Source of the DNA: Aquisphaera insulae
Lineage (GTDB): Bacteria; Planctomycetota; Planctomycetia; Isosphaerales; Isosphaeraceae
Direction: 5' to 3'
Length of the DNA stretch: 64,000 nt
Assembly: GCF_011064615.1 (NCBI RefSeq)
Contig: NZ_JAALJH010000034.1
Location: 26,613 to 90,612 of the forward strand
Part shown: piece by piece, positions 34,569 through 44,123 of the stretch
Layout of the letters: every line of letters begins with the position of its first letter
Numbering within the stretch: position 1 is the stretch's first letter
Made by a program: the position numbers and the translations under genes
Notes under the pieces: generated by a model
Databases searched by the model: none
Told to the model about the DNA's origin: nothing
What the model saw: the letters and a program-made list of their open reading frames with translations, nothing else

Positions 34569-35879
34569 CTACTTCTTCTCCGTCCAGGTGTGCGGCAGGA
34601 TGGAGAGCGCGTCCGTCCCGGTCTCGGCGTGGGTGGCGCCGGTGACGAGGTTCATGCCTTCCTTCAGGCCGCCGCCCCGGATCTCGGTGGAGGTCCCGTC
34701 GGTGAGGCCAAGCTCGACGGGGAGGGGGCGGACGTAGTCGCCCTCGCGGATCCAGAGGACCGGCTTCCTGTCCTGCTCGGCGTCGGCCCTCGCCTCGGTG
34801 CCCGCGGCGTGGTCCGCGGCGGTGGACTTGTTGGCCCGGGTGTTGCGGCGAGTGTACGAGCTGAGGTTGGCGCGTTCCTCCGGGACCACGTTCTCGGGCC
34901 GCGGCTGCCACCGGAGCGCGGCGTTGGGCACGACGGGGACATCCTTGCGGGATTCGACCTCGAACTGGAGCCGGGCCGTGAGATAGGGCATCAGCTTGCC
35001 GCTCGTGTTGTCGAAGCTGACGACGACGGTGTACGTGACGACGTTCTGGTTCATGCTGGCGTTCAGGCGGATCTGCGTGACCTTCCCCTCGAAGCGGTCG
35101 TGGGGGAAGGCGCCCACGGTGAACGTCACGGGCTGGCCCTCGCGGATCGAGCCGATGTCCGTCTCGTTCACCGAGGACCAGATCTCCATCCGCGAGAGGT
35201 CCTTGGCGATCAGGAACAGGCTCGGGGCGTTCAGGCTGGCGACGACGGTCTGGCCGATGTTGATCCGACGGTCCAGGATCACCCCCTTCACCGGCGACTT
35301 GATCGTCGTGTAGCCGAGGTTGACCGTGGCCTCCTGGAGGTCGGCCTTCGAGACGAGGAGCGCCCCCTCGGCGACCACCAGCGCGGCCTTCGCGGCCTCG
35401 AAGTTGGAGAGGGCCACGTCGTATTCCTGGGGGGCGATCATGCCGTTGCCGCGGGCCTTCAGCTTGCTCGCCCGCTCGTGCTCGCGCTCGGCCTGGCCGA
35501 GCTTGGCCCGGGCCTGGGCGATGTCGGCCTCGTCGCGGGCGACTCGGCCCTTGGCCTGCTCGACGCGCGCCTTGAACAGGGAGCTGTCCAGGCGGGCCAG
35601 GACGGTCCCCTGCTCCACCCGGGTCCCGTAGCTGACGGGCTTGGCGGCGTCGGAGGGATCCGAGCCGAAGCTCTCGATCATCCCCGCGACCTGGGCGCCG
35701 ACGTCCACGACCTCCTCGGGCTCGATCGTGCCCGTGGCGTTGATCGTCGTCTTCAGGTCTCCGCGGCGGACGGTCACGGTCCGATACGTCACACGCGAGG
35801 TCCGCGCGTCGGCCCAGTACCAGAGGCCGAGGGCGCCGGCCGCCCAGAGCGTGGCGATCCCGAGGAGTAGCTTCTTCAT
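34569..35879 (-). CDS. macA: MacA/HlyD-type periplasmic adaptor
   Basis: 436 residues. The ATG at 35879 overlaps the stop of the ABC transporter gene (ATGA). An N-terminal membrane anchor (MKKLLLGIATLWAAGALGLWYWA) is followed by a biotinyl-lipoyl half-motif (INATGTIEPEEVVDVGAQVAGMI), a coiled-coil hairpin (KARVEQAKGRVARDEADIAQARAKLGQAEREHERA region), the second lipoyl half (TTIKSPVKGVILDRRINIGQTV) and a beta-barrel domain. It should bridge the inner-membrane MacB to an outer-membrane channel. An insertion of about 45 charged residues (around TRRNTRANKSTAADHAAGTE) in the C-terminal part is unusual. Confidence 0.9.
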   Translation of the reverse strand: MKKLLLGIATLWAAGALGLWYWADARTSRVTYRTVTVRRGDLKTTINATGTIEPEEVVDVGAQVAGMIESFGSDPSDAAKPVSYGTRVEQGTVLARLDSSLFKARVEQAKGRVARDEADIAQARAKLGQAEREHERASKLKARGNGMIAPQEYDVALSNFEAAKAALVVAEGALLVSKADLQEATVNLGYTTIKSPVKGVILDRRINIGQTVVASLNAPSLFLIAKDLSRMEIWSSVNETDIGSIREGQPVTFTVGAFPHDRFEGKVTQIRLNASMNQNVVTYTVVVSFDNTSGKLMPYLTARLQFEVESRKDVPVVPNAALRWQPRPENVVPEERANLSSYTRRNTRANKSTAADHAAGTEARADAEQDRKPVLWIREGDYVRPLPVELGLTDGTSTEIRGGGLKEGMNLVTGATHAETGTDALSILPHTWTEKK

Positions 35880-37555
35880 CGTATGAGTCCTCGACCGATG
35901 GGGCCGGGCCAGATGGCGTCGGGGCTGGCCGGGGTCTCCTCGACGATTCGGCCCTCGTCGAGGCGGAGCACGCGGTCGGCGACGTCGAAATAGGTCTCGT
36001 CGTGGCTGACGACCAGGAGCGTCTTGCCGGCGGCGCGCAGGTCGTGGAGGATCCGGTGGTAGAAGACCCCCTTGAAGATCGGATCCTGGTTGGCCGCCCA
36101 TTCATCCACGATGAGGATCGGCCGGTCCTCGAGCAAGGCCCCGAGCAGCGCGAGCCGTCGCCTCTGGCCCTGCGAAAGATCGGTCGTCGAGAACATCTCC
36201 CCGGGGGAGTCGACCTGCACGCGGTCGGCCAGCTCCAGCCGCTTGAGGCCGCTTGCCGCCCTGCGGGCGAGCTCTTCGGGGGGGGCCGGCAGCCCGCGGT
36301 AATCGCCGAAGAGGTGGCCGTCGGCGAAGACGACGGAGAACAGGCCCCGGTGCACGGCCGCGTCCTCCGTGCCGACGCGCTCGCCGTCGATCAGGACCTC
36401 CCCGGCCGTCGGCTCATACAGGCCGCAGATCAACTTCGCGAGCGTGGTCTTGCCGCTGCCATTGCCGCCGGCCAGGAAGACAACCTCCCCGGCCCTCAGC
36501 TCCAGGTCGATCGGGCCCAGCCGGAATTCGCGGTCGTCGGGACCGTCCTGGTATCGAAACGTGACGCCTTCCAGCCGGACGGATTCGCGGAACGAAGGCC
36601 GGGTTGCCGTCGGCGAAGGCACCGGCTCGATACGCCCCTCGCCCTCGGGCAGGAGCGCCCGGATCCGCTGGAGCGCGACCCGCGCTCGCCCCATCGCCGG
36701 CAGGCCGTTAATGATGATGTCGAGCGGCGTCATGAGGTAGAGCACCACCAGAACCGCCGCCGCGAGGGTCCCCGCCGGGATCGGTTGAAATCGGGGCGCC
36801 ACGAACAGGACGAAGCCGATGAAGCCGAAGAAGGCGAGCTGGCTCCAGCCGTCGGCGATCGCGAAGGTCGCCAGGGCCTTCACGGACCGATCGCGGACGG
36901 CGGCCGAGCTCGGCTCGAGCGACTCGCGGAGGAATGCCCCGCGGCGGCCGTCGTGCTGCTTCAGCTCGCGGAAGCCCGAGATCAGGGTCTGGAATCCGGC
37001 CACCATCCGGTCCTGCTCCTGGCGTGCGTCCCGGAGGTCTCGGATCGCCCGCCGGGCCATCGCCATGTACGCGGCCACCGCGGCCGCCGCGAAGCTGACG
37101 CCGCAGAGGAAGACGAGCGGGCTGAGCCAGCCGACATAGGCCACGCTCGCGATCACGATCGGCACGTTGATGCCGAACTGGGGCACGTTCGACAGGGCGT
37201 TCGCCACCACCACCACGTCCTGCGTGAGCGTGGCGAGCAACCCCGCGGTGTCGATCGACTCGAACTCGCGGAGCGGCAAGCCCAGCGTCCGCCGGACGAC
37301 CCGCAGCGCCAGGTCCCGAACGGCCCCCTGGCTGAGGCGGATCATCAGGACCTGCGAGGCGATCCTCATCGCGACGGCCATGACGCAGAGGCCCAGGAAC
37401 GCCAGGCCGGCCGCCCCCGACGGACTGCCGCCGTCGAGCCGGCCTCGGATCAGGCCGATGAGCGCGACGCTCGCCACGCCGCCGACCGCCCCGGCGGCCG
37501 TCGAGGCGAGGACGGTCCCTCGCGAGCACCCCAGGAGAAACCGGACGAGGTCCAT
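35876..37555 (-). CDS. Cyclic-peptide/siderophore ABC exporter, SyrD/PvdE type
   Basis: 559 residues; the ATG at 37555 overlaps the stop of the upstream NRPS (ATGA). A six-helix membrane domain of about 300 residues is followed by an ATPase with Walker A GGNGSGKTT, signature LSQGQRRRLA and Walker B ILIVDEWAANQDP. The DEWAANQDP wording and DETYF after the switch His are characteristic of the cyclic-peptide exporter family (SyrD, PvdE). Such proteins move an NRPS product across the inner membrane. Together with MacA and MacB this repeats the export logic of pyoverdine clusters. Confidence 0.9.
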   Translation of the reverse strand: MDLVRFLLGCSRGTVLASTAAGAVGGVASVALIGLIRGRLDGGSPSGAAGLAFLGLCVMAVAMRIASQVLMIRLSQGAVRDLALRVVRRTLGLPLREFESIDTAGLLATLTQDVVVVANALSNVPQFGINVPIVIASVAYVGWLSPLVFLCGVSFAAAAVAAYMAMARRAIRDLRDARQEQDRMVAGFQTLISGFRELKQHDGRRGAFLRESLEPSSAAVRDRSVKALATFAIADGWSQLAFFGFIGFVLFVAPRFQPIPAGTLAAAVLVVLYLMTPLDIIINGLPAMGRARVALQRIRALLPEGEGRIEPVPSPTATRPSFRESVRLEGVTFRYQDGPDDREFRLGPIDLELRAGEVVFLAGGNGSGKTTLAKLICGLYEPTAGEVLIDGERVGTEDAAVHRGLFSVVFADGHLFGDYRGLPAPPEELARRAASGLKRLELADRVQVDSPGEMFSTTDLSQGQRRRLALLGALLEDRPILIVDEWAANQDPIFKGVFYHRILHDLRAAGKTLLVVSHDETYFDVADRVLRLDEGRIVEETPASPDAIWPGPIGRGLIR

Positions 37556-40500
37556 CACGGGGATTCGCCTCCGTCCAGCTCCGCGAGAAGGGCATCGAGC
37601 TCCGCCTCGTCGAGACCTTCCAGGTCCAGGAGCCCGGCATCCTCCTCGTCGACCGGCCCTCGCCACCGGCCGACCATCCGGGCCCGCTCCTCCGCCGTCA
37701 CCATCGGGATCTCGGCGATGGGCCTGTCGGGATCCGCGGCCGACTCGGCGAGGAGCGTGGCGTAGCAGGTCACCAGTCGCTCCATGGTCGTCGCCTCGAA
37801 CTGCTCCGCGTCGTACTCGAGGACCAGGTCCACTCCGCCGTCCTGCTCGTGGGCGTAGAGCGTGGCGTCGAACTTGGCGACGTCGGCGGGGATCTCGATC
37901 GGGCTGATCCTCAGCCCCTCGACCTCGAGCGGGGGAAGCGGAGCGTTCTGGAGGACGAGCATGGATCGGAAGGGCGATTCGCGGAGTTCGCCGACGATCC
38001 GTTCGAAGGGGAGGTCCTGGTGTGAGTAGGCGTCGAGGGCGTCGCGACGGACGCGGTCGAGGAGGTCTCGGAAGGTGGGAGAGCCGGAGAGGTCGGAGCG
38101 GATGACGAGGGTGTTGACGAAGAAGCCGATGAGGCCCTCGACCTCGGGCCTGGCGCGCCCCGCGACGGGGGTGCCGACGGCGATGTCGTCGCGGCCGGAG
38201 TATCGGGAGAGGAGGACGTCGAAGGCGGCCAGGAGGGTCATGAAGAGGGTGGCGCCGGAGTCGCGGCCGAGCCGCTTGACGGCGGCGGTGGCGTCGGAGT
38301 CGAGCCGGGCATGGACCTCGCCGGCGCGGCCGGACGAGCGCTCGGTCGTGGCGCGATCGGCGGGGAAGCCGACGGGGACGAGGCCGTCGAGGCGTCCTCG
38401 CCAGAAGGCGAGCTCGGCGTCCAGGGGGTCGCCGGAGAGCTGGCGGCGCTGCCAGGCGGCGAAGTCGGCGTACTGGACGGGGAGCTCGGCCAGCGGCGAG
38501 GGCTCGCCGCGGCGGAAGGCGTCGTAGAGCGCCGTCGCCTCGCGGACGAGCACGCCCGTCGACCAGCCATCGGAGACGATGTGATGGAGGACGATCGCGA
38601 GGACGTGGTCCTGGTCGGCGAGTCGCAGCAACCTTGCCCTCAGGAGCGGTCCGCTCGCAAGGTCGAATGGCCCCCGGCCGAGCTCGCGGAGGCGACGGAT
38701 CAGCTTGGCGTCGTCCGCGCCGTCGAGCGATTCCAGCTCGAGTGCGGGCACATCGACCGGGGCGGCGATTCGCTGCAAGGGCATGCCGTCTCGGGCCTCG
38801 AACGTCGTGCGCAGGGGCTCGTGCCTGCGGACGATCTCGGAGACCGCCCTCGCCAGGGCGCTGGCGTCGAGCTCGCCCCGGAGCCGGACGGCCATCGGGA
38901 TGTTGTATGAGATGTCCCCCGGGTGGACCTGGTCGAGATACCAGAGCCGTTGCTGGGCGAATGAGGCCGGCAGAGGCGAGCCGTCGCGGGGGAGCCGTTC
39001 GATCGGGGACTCGTCGGCGCGATGGCCTCCCGAGAGCTCGGCCTCGACCCGTCGGGCGAGGCCGGCGACCGTCGGCTCGTCCACGAATCCGCGGAGCGGG
39101 ATCTCGACGCCGAACGTCTGCCGCAGCCGCGCCAGGAGCTGAGCGGCCAGCAACGAGTGGCCGCCGCGGTCGAAGAAGTCCTCGGCGGCCCCGAGCGGCC
39201 CGGTCCCGAGCAGGTCGGCGATCAGGCCCGCGACGGCCCCCTCGACGGGCCCCTGGGGGAGGCGTGCGGCCGGGCTGAATCCGGCGGCCGATGCGGACTC
39301 GCCGGGCTTCGGGAGCGCGTCCGGGTCGAGCTTGCCGTTGGGTGTGAGCGGCAGGGATTCGATCGTCGTGAGGGTCGCCGGGACCATGTAGTCGGGGAGC
39401 CGCTCTGCCAGCCAGGCCCGCAGCTCGGCGGTCGGCGGGGCGGCGAGGCCGTTGCGGGGGACGACGTAGGCGGCGAGGACGGTCGTGCCGCTCGCGTCCT
39501 TGCGCGGGACGACGGCGACCTCGCGGACGAGTTCGTGGCGAGCCAACGCCGCCTCGATCTCGCCGGGCTCGATCCGGTAGCCGCGTACCTTCACCTGGCG
39601 GTCGATCCGGCCGAGGTACTCGAACTGTCCGTCCGGGCGATAGCGGGCGAGGTCCCCCGTGCGGTAGAGCCGCGCCCCGGGCTCCGCGGAGAATGGGTCG
39701 GGGACGAACTTCTCGGCGGTGAGCCCCGGGCGGTTGAGATAGCCGCGGGCCACGCCCGGGCCGCCGATATGGAGCTCGCCGGCCATTCCCGGGGGCAGCG
39801 GCTCCATCCCGGGATCGAGAACGTAAAGCCTCGCCCCGGCGGCCGGCCGGCCGATCGGGATCACGGGGATGAGCGATTCGACGGGGCCGGGGGGAATCCG
39901 ATGCACGCAGCAGCCGACGACGGTCTCCGTCGGCCCGTACTCGTTCACGAGCGCCGTGCCGGGGGCGTGCTCGTGCCAGAAGGCGACGTGGGACGCGGTG
40001 AGCTGCTCGCCGCCGATCACGAAGACCCGCGTGCGGCCGGCGGCCTCCTCAGGAGCGAGCTGTTCGCCGAGCCATTTCAGGTGTGCCGGCGTGATCTTGA
40101 CGACGCTGTAGTTCCCGGGGTCGCGGAAGGCCGCGCGCAACTGATCGAGCCCGAGGCCCTCGTCGAGCAGATCGACCCGGCCGCCGCAGAGCAGCGGCCC
40201 CCACAGTGCGGTCACCGTCAGGTCGAACGAGATCGACGAATGCACCGGTGCGCCGCGACCGCCGGCAATCGCATAGGCCCGGATGCACCAATCGAGGTAA
40301 CTCGACAGCCCCCCGTGGGTGATCATCGTCCCCTTGGGCCGCCCGGTCGAGCCCGACGTGTAGATGACATAGGCCAGGTCTTCCGGGCGTGTCTCGCCGG
40401 GCAGGTCGGCATCGAGCTCCTCGGCCAGGCCGTCCACGTCGCGGTCGAGGCAGAGCGTTCGCCCGGCGAAGGTCCCGTGCGAGCCGAGCAGGCGCTCTTC

Positions 40501-40878
40501 GGTCAGCAGCACGGCCGACGCCGAGTCGTCGAGCATGTAGGCCAGGCGGTCGGCCGGGTAAGAAGGGTCGAGCGGCACGTACGCGCCGCCCGCCTTGAGG
40601 GAGGCCAGCAGGCCGGTGACCATCGCCGCGGAGCGGCTCATGCAGACGCCGACCAGGACGTCCGGGCCGACGCCCAGGGACTTGAGCCGCCTGGCGAGCT
40701 GGTTGGCCCGGGCGTTGAGCTCGCGATAGCGGACGTCGCCGCCGGTGGTCCTCACCGCGACGGCCTCCGGCGTGCGCCCGGCCTGGCGTTCGAAGCTGCG
40801 GTGGAGCGGGGCGAGCGACGTCCGGATGGACGGCCCGCGATCGGGGGCCGCGACGTCGGTGCGGGCTGGAGCGTTCAT
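37555..40878 (-). CDS. NRPS, A-PCP-C (predicted Asn/Asp module)
   Basis: 1107 residues. Adenylation domain about 20-530: YTSGSTGRPKGT, NEYGPTETVVG, YRTGDLARY, NGKLDPDAL. The ten pocket residues read by alignment to GrsA are D-L-T-K-V-G-E-V-G-K, one change from the known Asn code and two from the known Asp code. PCP with phosphopantetheine Ser575 (RGGHSLLAA). Condensation domain about 640-1060 with an intact HHIVSDG (765-771). It ends in an acidic helix (LDEAELDALLAEL). No thioesterase, reductase or further module follows, so the assembly line ends in a condensation domain. Start overlaps the previous stop (ATGA). Confidence 0.92.
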   Translation of the reverse strand: MNAPARTDVAAPDRGPSIRTSLAPLHRSFERQAGRTPEAVAVRTTGGDVRYRELNARANQLARRLKSLGVGPDVLVGVCMSRSAAMVTGLLASLKAGGAYVPLDPSYPADRLAYMLDDSASAVLLTEERLLGSHGTFAGRTLCLDRDVDGLAEELDADLPGETRPEDLAYVIYTSGSTGRPKGTMITHGGLSSYLDWCIRAYAIAGGRGAPVHSSISFDLTVTALWGPLLCGGRVDLLDEGLGLDQLRAAFRDPGNYSVVKITPAHLKWLGEQLAPEEAAGRTRVFVIGGEQLTASHVAFWHEHAPGTALVNEYGPTETVVGCCVHRIPPGPVESLIPVIPIGRPAAGARLYVLDPGMEPLPPGMAGELHIGGPGVARGYLNRPGLTAEKFVPDPFSAEPGARLYRTGDLARYRPDGQFEYLGRIDRQVKVRGYRIEPGEIEAALARHELVREVAVVPRKDASGTTVLAAYVVPRNGLAAPPTAELRAWLAERLPDYMVPATLTTIESLPLTPNGKLDPDALPKPGESASAAGFSPAARLPQGPVEGAVAGLIADLLGTGPLGAAEDFFDRGGHSLLAAQLLARLRQTFGVEIPLRGFVDEPTVAGLARRVEAELSGGHRADESPIERLPRDGSPLPASFAQQRLWYLDQVHPGDISYNIPMAVRLRGELDASALARAVSEIVRRHEPLRTTFEARDGMPLQRIAAPVDVPALELESLDGADDAKLIRRLRELGRGPFDLASGPLLRARLLRLADQDHVLAIVLHHIVSDGWSTGVLVREATALYDAFRRGEPSPLAELPVQYADFAAWQRRQLSGDPLDAELAFWRGRLDGLVPVGFPADRATTERSSGRAGEVHARLDSDATAAVKRLGRDSGATLFMTLLAAFDVLLSRYSGRDDIAVGTPVAGRARPEVEGLIGFFVNTLVIRSDLSGSPTFRDLLDRVRRDALDAYSHQDLPFERIVGELRESPFRSMLVLQNAPLPPLEVEGLRISPIEIPADVAKFDATLYAHEQDGGVDLVLEYDAEQFEATTMERLVTCYATLLAESAADPDRPIAEIPMVTAEERARMVGRWRGPVDEEDAGLLDLEGLDEAELDALLAELDGGESP
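37931..38546 (-). repeat. Condensation-domain DNA block duplicated at 41182-41797
   Basis: About 616 bases match 41182-41797 in register (offset 3251, no gap) with only scattered differences. It covers the C-terminal part of the condensation domain. See the paired entry. Confidence 0.85.
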
Positions 40879-43800
40879 GGGTCGATCCCCAGGTCGTCAC
40901 TGGCCGGCCGGTTCCAGTCGTCGAGCATCCGGGCCCGGTCATCTCGCGAGATCAGCGGGATCGCCCCGATCGGGCGGTCCGGGTCCGCGATGACCTCCTC
41001 CAGGAGCCTGAGATATCCGGCCAGCAGGCGTTCCATGGTCCCGGCCTCGAATGGCTCGTCGCGGTATTCCAGGATCAGGTCGAGGCCGCCACCTCGTTCC
41101 ATGGCGAAGAGCGTGGCGTCGAACTTGGCCACTGTCGCGGGCGGATCCAGGGCAGAGACTCGCAGGCCCTCGGCCTCGAGCGGAGGAAGCGGAGCGTTCT
41201 GGAGGACGAGCATGGATCGGAAGGGCGATTCGCGGAGTTCGCCGACGATTCGCTCGAAGGGGAGGTCCTGGTGTGAGTAGGCGTCGAGGGCGTCGCGTCG
41301 GACGCGGCCGAGGAGGTCGCGGAAGGTGGGAGAGCCGGAGAGGTCGGAGCGGATGACGAGGGTGTTGACGAAGAAGCCGATGAGGCCCTCGACCTCGGGC
41401 CTGGCGCGCCCGGCGACGGGGGTGCCGACGGCGATGTCGTCGCGGCCGGAGTATCGGGAGAGGAGTACGTCGAAGGCGGCCAGGAGGGTCATGAAGAGGG
41501 TGGCGCCGGAGTCGCGGCCGAGCCGCTTGACGGCGGCGGTGGCGTCGGCGTCGAGCCGGGCGTGGACCTCGCCGGCGCGGCCGGTCGGACGCTCGGTCGT
41601 GGTGCGATCGGCGGGGAAGCCGACGGGCGCGAGGCCGTCGAGGCGTCCTCGCCAGAAGGCGAGCTCGGCATCCAGGTGGTCGCCGGAGAGCTCGCGGCGC
41701 TGCCAGGCGGCGAAGTCGGCGTACTGGACGGGGAGCTCGGGGAGGGGGGAGGGCTCGCCGCGGCGGAAGGCGTCGTAGAGCGCCGTCGCCTCGCGGATCA
41801 GGACCCCCATCGACCATCCGTCCGCGGCGACGTGATGGACGACCAGGGAGAGGACATGGACCTCCGGCGCGAGCCGGAGCAGCGTCGCCCGAAGGAGCGG
41901 GCCGTTCGCGAGGTCGAAGGGCCGGCCACCGAGTTCGCGGAGCCGCTCGCGTAGTCCCTGCTCGTCGGCCCCTTCCAGCGATTCCACCTCGACGGGGAGG
42001 TCGGCCACCGGGACGATCCGCTGAAAGGGCACGCCGTCGCCGGCCTCGAAGGTCGTCCGGAGCGTCTCGTGGCGGCGGACGATCTCGGTCATTGCCTTCG
42101 AAAGTGCCGCGACGTCCAGGGGCCCCTCGAGCCGGACGGCCATCGGGATGTTGTACGCGATGTCGCCCGGCTCGAGCTGGTCGAGATACCAGAGCCGTTG
42201 CTGGGCGAAGGAGGCCGGCAGCGGCGAGCCGTCGCGGGGGCGCCGCTCGATGGGGGCCATCCCGGCGACGCCACGGCCCGCCAGCGAGGATTCGACCAGC
42301 CGGGCGAGGCTGGCGACGGTCGGCTCCTCCGCGAAGTCGCGGAGCGGCACCTCCACGCCGAACGTCTGCCGCAATCGGGCGAGCATCTGGATGACCAGGA
42401 GCGAATGGCCCCCCAGCTCGAAGAAATTGTCCAGGACGCCGAGCCGAGGGACGCCGAACAGGTCCGCCCAGAGGCCGGCGATCGACTCCTCCATGGCCCC
42501 TCGCGGCGGCTGGTGGGCCGCGGCCGTCACTGGCGACGCGGATTCGGCCTCCGCGAGCGCCCGACGATCGATCTTGCCGTTCGGAGTCAGAGGCAGGGCG
42601 GTCAGGGTCGTCAGCGTCGACGGGATCATGTAGTCGGGGAGCTGGTCGAGGAGCCAGGCGCGGAGGGCCTGGGGGTTCGGGGCCGCGCCGCCGGCGCGGG
42701 GGACGAGGAAGGCGGCCAGGCTCGACTCGCCGCTGGCGTCCGGTCGGGCGATGACGGCGGCCTCGCGGAGGGCCTCGTGCCTCGAGAGCGCGGCCTCGAT
42801 CTCGCCGAGCTCGATCCGGTAGCCGCGGACCTTCACCTGGTGGTCGACGCGGCCGAGGCATTCGATCGTCGAATCGGCCCGGCGGCGTGCGACGTCGCCC
42901 GTCCGATAGATCCGCGCACCGGCGGATCGGCCGGTGGGATCCGGGAGGAACCGTTCGGCCGTGAGCCCGGGCCGATTCAGATAGCCCCGGGCCAGGCCCT
43001 CGCCGCCGATGTAGAGCTCGCCCGTGACGCCGACCGGGGTCGGGCGGAGGCGGCGGTCCAGGACCAGGAGCTGGGTCTTCGCCAGGGGATGGCCGATGAC
43101 GACCGGGGCGTCGCCCGGCTCGACGCGCCAGGCGGATGACCAGATGGTGGTCTCGGTCGGCCCGTAGACGTTCCAGAGTGCCTCCCCCGCGTCGAGCAAG
43201 CGATCGGCCAGCGACCGCGGCATGGCCTCGCCGCCGCAGAGCATGGTCAGCCCACGCTTGCCTCGCCAGCCGGCCTCCAGCAGGGAACGCCAGGTCGCGG
43301 GGGTCGCCTGCAGGAACGTGATCGAGGGGGCGTCCAGCCGTCTCGCCAGCCGGGAGCCGTCCGCGGCCGTCTCCCGGTCCGCGATCTCCACGCGGGCTCC
43401 GCAGATGAGCGGCAGGAAGAGCTCGAGCGCGGCGATGTCGAACGACAGGGTGGTCACCGCGAGGATCGCGTCGCGCGACGTCATGGCGACGATCGACCGC
43501 ATCGACAGCAGGAAGTTGGCGAGCGCCCCGTGCGTGACCTGCACGCCCTTCGGCCTGCCCGTGGAGCCGGACGTGTAGAGGACGTAGGCGAGGTTGCCCG
43601 CGTCGATCTCCGTGCGAACCGGGCGGTCGTCGTCGGCCGTGGCCGCAGGCTCATCCAGGCAGACCTGTTCCAGGCTCAGGCCCGGGATGCCCGCGCGCGT
43701 GGCCTCTTCGGTGATCACGACGCGGAGGCCGGAATCCTCGACCATGTGCCGGAGCCGGGCGGCCGGGAAGGCCGGGTCGAGCGGGACGTACGCCGCGCCG

Positions 43801-44123
43801 GCCCGGTGTACGGCCAGCAGGGCGGCCAGCGTGGAGCAGGATCGCCCCAGGTAGACTCCGACGAGCGACTCCGGCCGGGCCCCCATCGACCTCAACCTCC
43901 GCGCCAGCCGATTCGCCCGCCGGTCCAGCTCGCGGTAAGTCAAGCTCTCGGTCCCGTCGGAGACGGCCACGGCCAGGGGCGAGGCGGCGGCGCGTTCCTC
44001 GAAGAGCCCCGGCAGCAGCGTCGTGGCCACCGGCCGCGCGGCGGCCTTCTCGCGGAGGAGCTTGGCGGCGAGTGAGCGTTTCTGCTCGACGGTGAGTCCC
44101 GTGGCCCCCGGGATCCTGGTCAT
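40875..44123 (-). CDS. NRPS, A-PCP-C (predicted Gly module)
   Basis: 1082 residues from an ATG with AAGGGA 7 bases upstream, overlapping the previous stop (ATGA). Adenylation domain about 25-530: YTSGSTGRPKGV, NVYGPTETTIW, YRTGDVARR, NGKIDRRAL. Pocket residues D-I-L-Q-L-G-V-I-W-K differ at one position from a known Gly code. PCP Ser574 (LGGHSLLVI). Condensation domain about 640-1060 with an intact HHVAADG (763-769); it would accept the next amino acid from the downstream NRPS. No epimerisation domain. The condensation domain is almost identical to that of the next protein over about 200 residues. Confidence 0.92.
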   Translation of the reverse strand: MTRIPGATGLTVEQKRSLAAKLLREKAAARPVATTLLPGLFEERAAASPLAVAVSDGTESLTYRELDRRANRLARRLRSMGARPESLVGVYLGRSCSTLAALLAVHRAGAAYVPLDPAFPAARLRHMVEDSGLRVVITEEATRAGIPGLSLEQVCLDEPAATADDDRPVRTEIDAGNLAYVLYTSGSTGRPKGVQVTHGALANFLLSMRSIVAMTSRDAILAVTTLSFDIAALELFLPLICGARVEIADRETAADGSRLARRLDAPSITFLQATPATWRSLLEAGWRGKRGLTMLCGGEAMPRSLADRLLDAGEALWNVYGPTETTIWSSAWRVEPGDAPVVIGHPLAKTQLLVLDRRLRPTPVGVTGELYIGGEGLARGYLNRPGLTAERFLPDPTGRSAGARIYRTGDVARRRADSTIECLGRVDHQVKVRGYRIELGEIEAALSRHEALREAAVIARPDASGESSLAAFLVPRAGGAAPNPQALRAWLLDQLPDYMIPSTLTTLTALPLTPNGKIDRRALAEAESASPVTAAAHQPPRGAMEESIAGLWADLFGVPRLGVLDNFFELGGHSLLVIQMLARLRQTFGVEVPLRDFAEEPTVASLARLVESSLAGRGVAGMAPIERRPRDGSPLPASFAQQRLWYLDQLEPGDIAYNIPMAVRLEGPLDVAALSKAMTEIVRRHETLRTTFEAGDGVPFQRIVPVADLPVEVESLEGADEQGLRERLRELGGRPFDLANGPLLRATLLRLAPEVHVLSLVVHHVAADGWSMGVLIREATALYDAFRRGEPSPLPELPVQYADFAAWQRRELSGDHLDAELAFWRGRLDGLAPVGFPADRTTTERPTGRAGEVHARLDADATAAVKRLGRDSGATLFMTLLAAFDVLLSRYSGRDDIAVGTPVAGRARPEVEGLIGFFVNTLVIRSDLSGSPTFRDLLGRVRRDALDAYSHQDLPFERIVGELRESPFRSMLVLQNAPLPPLEAEGLRVSALDPPATVAKFDATLFAMERGGGLDLILEYRDEPFEAGTMERLLAGYLRLLEEVIADPDRPIGAIPLISRDDRARMLDDWNRPASDDLGIDP
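41182..41797 (-). repeat. Condensation-domain DNA block duplicated at 37931-38546
   Basis: Partner of the block at 37931-38546. The rest of the two genes is clearly more diverged, so the match is local. Confidence 0.85.
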
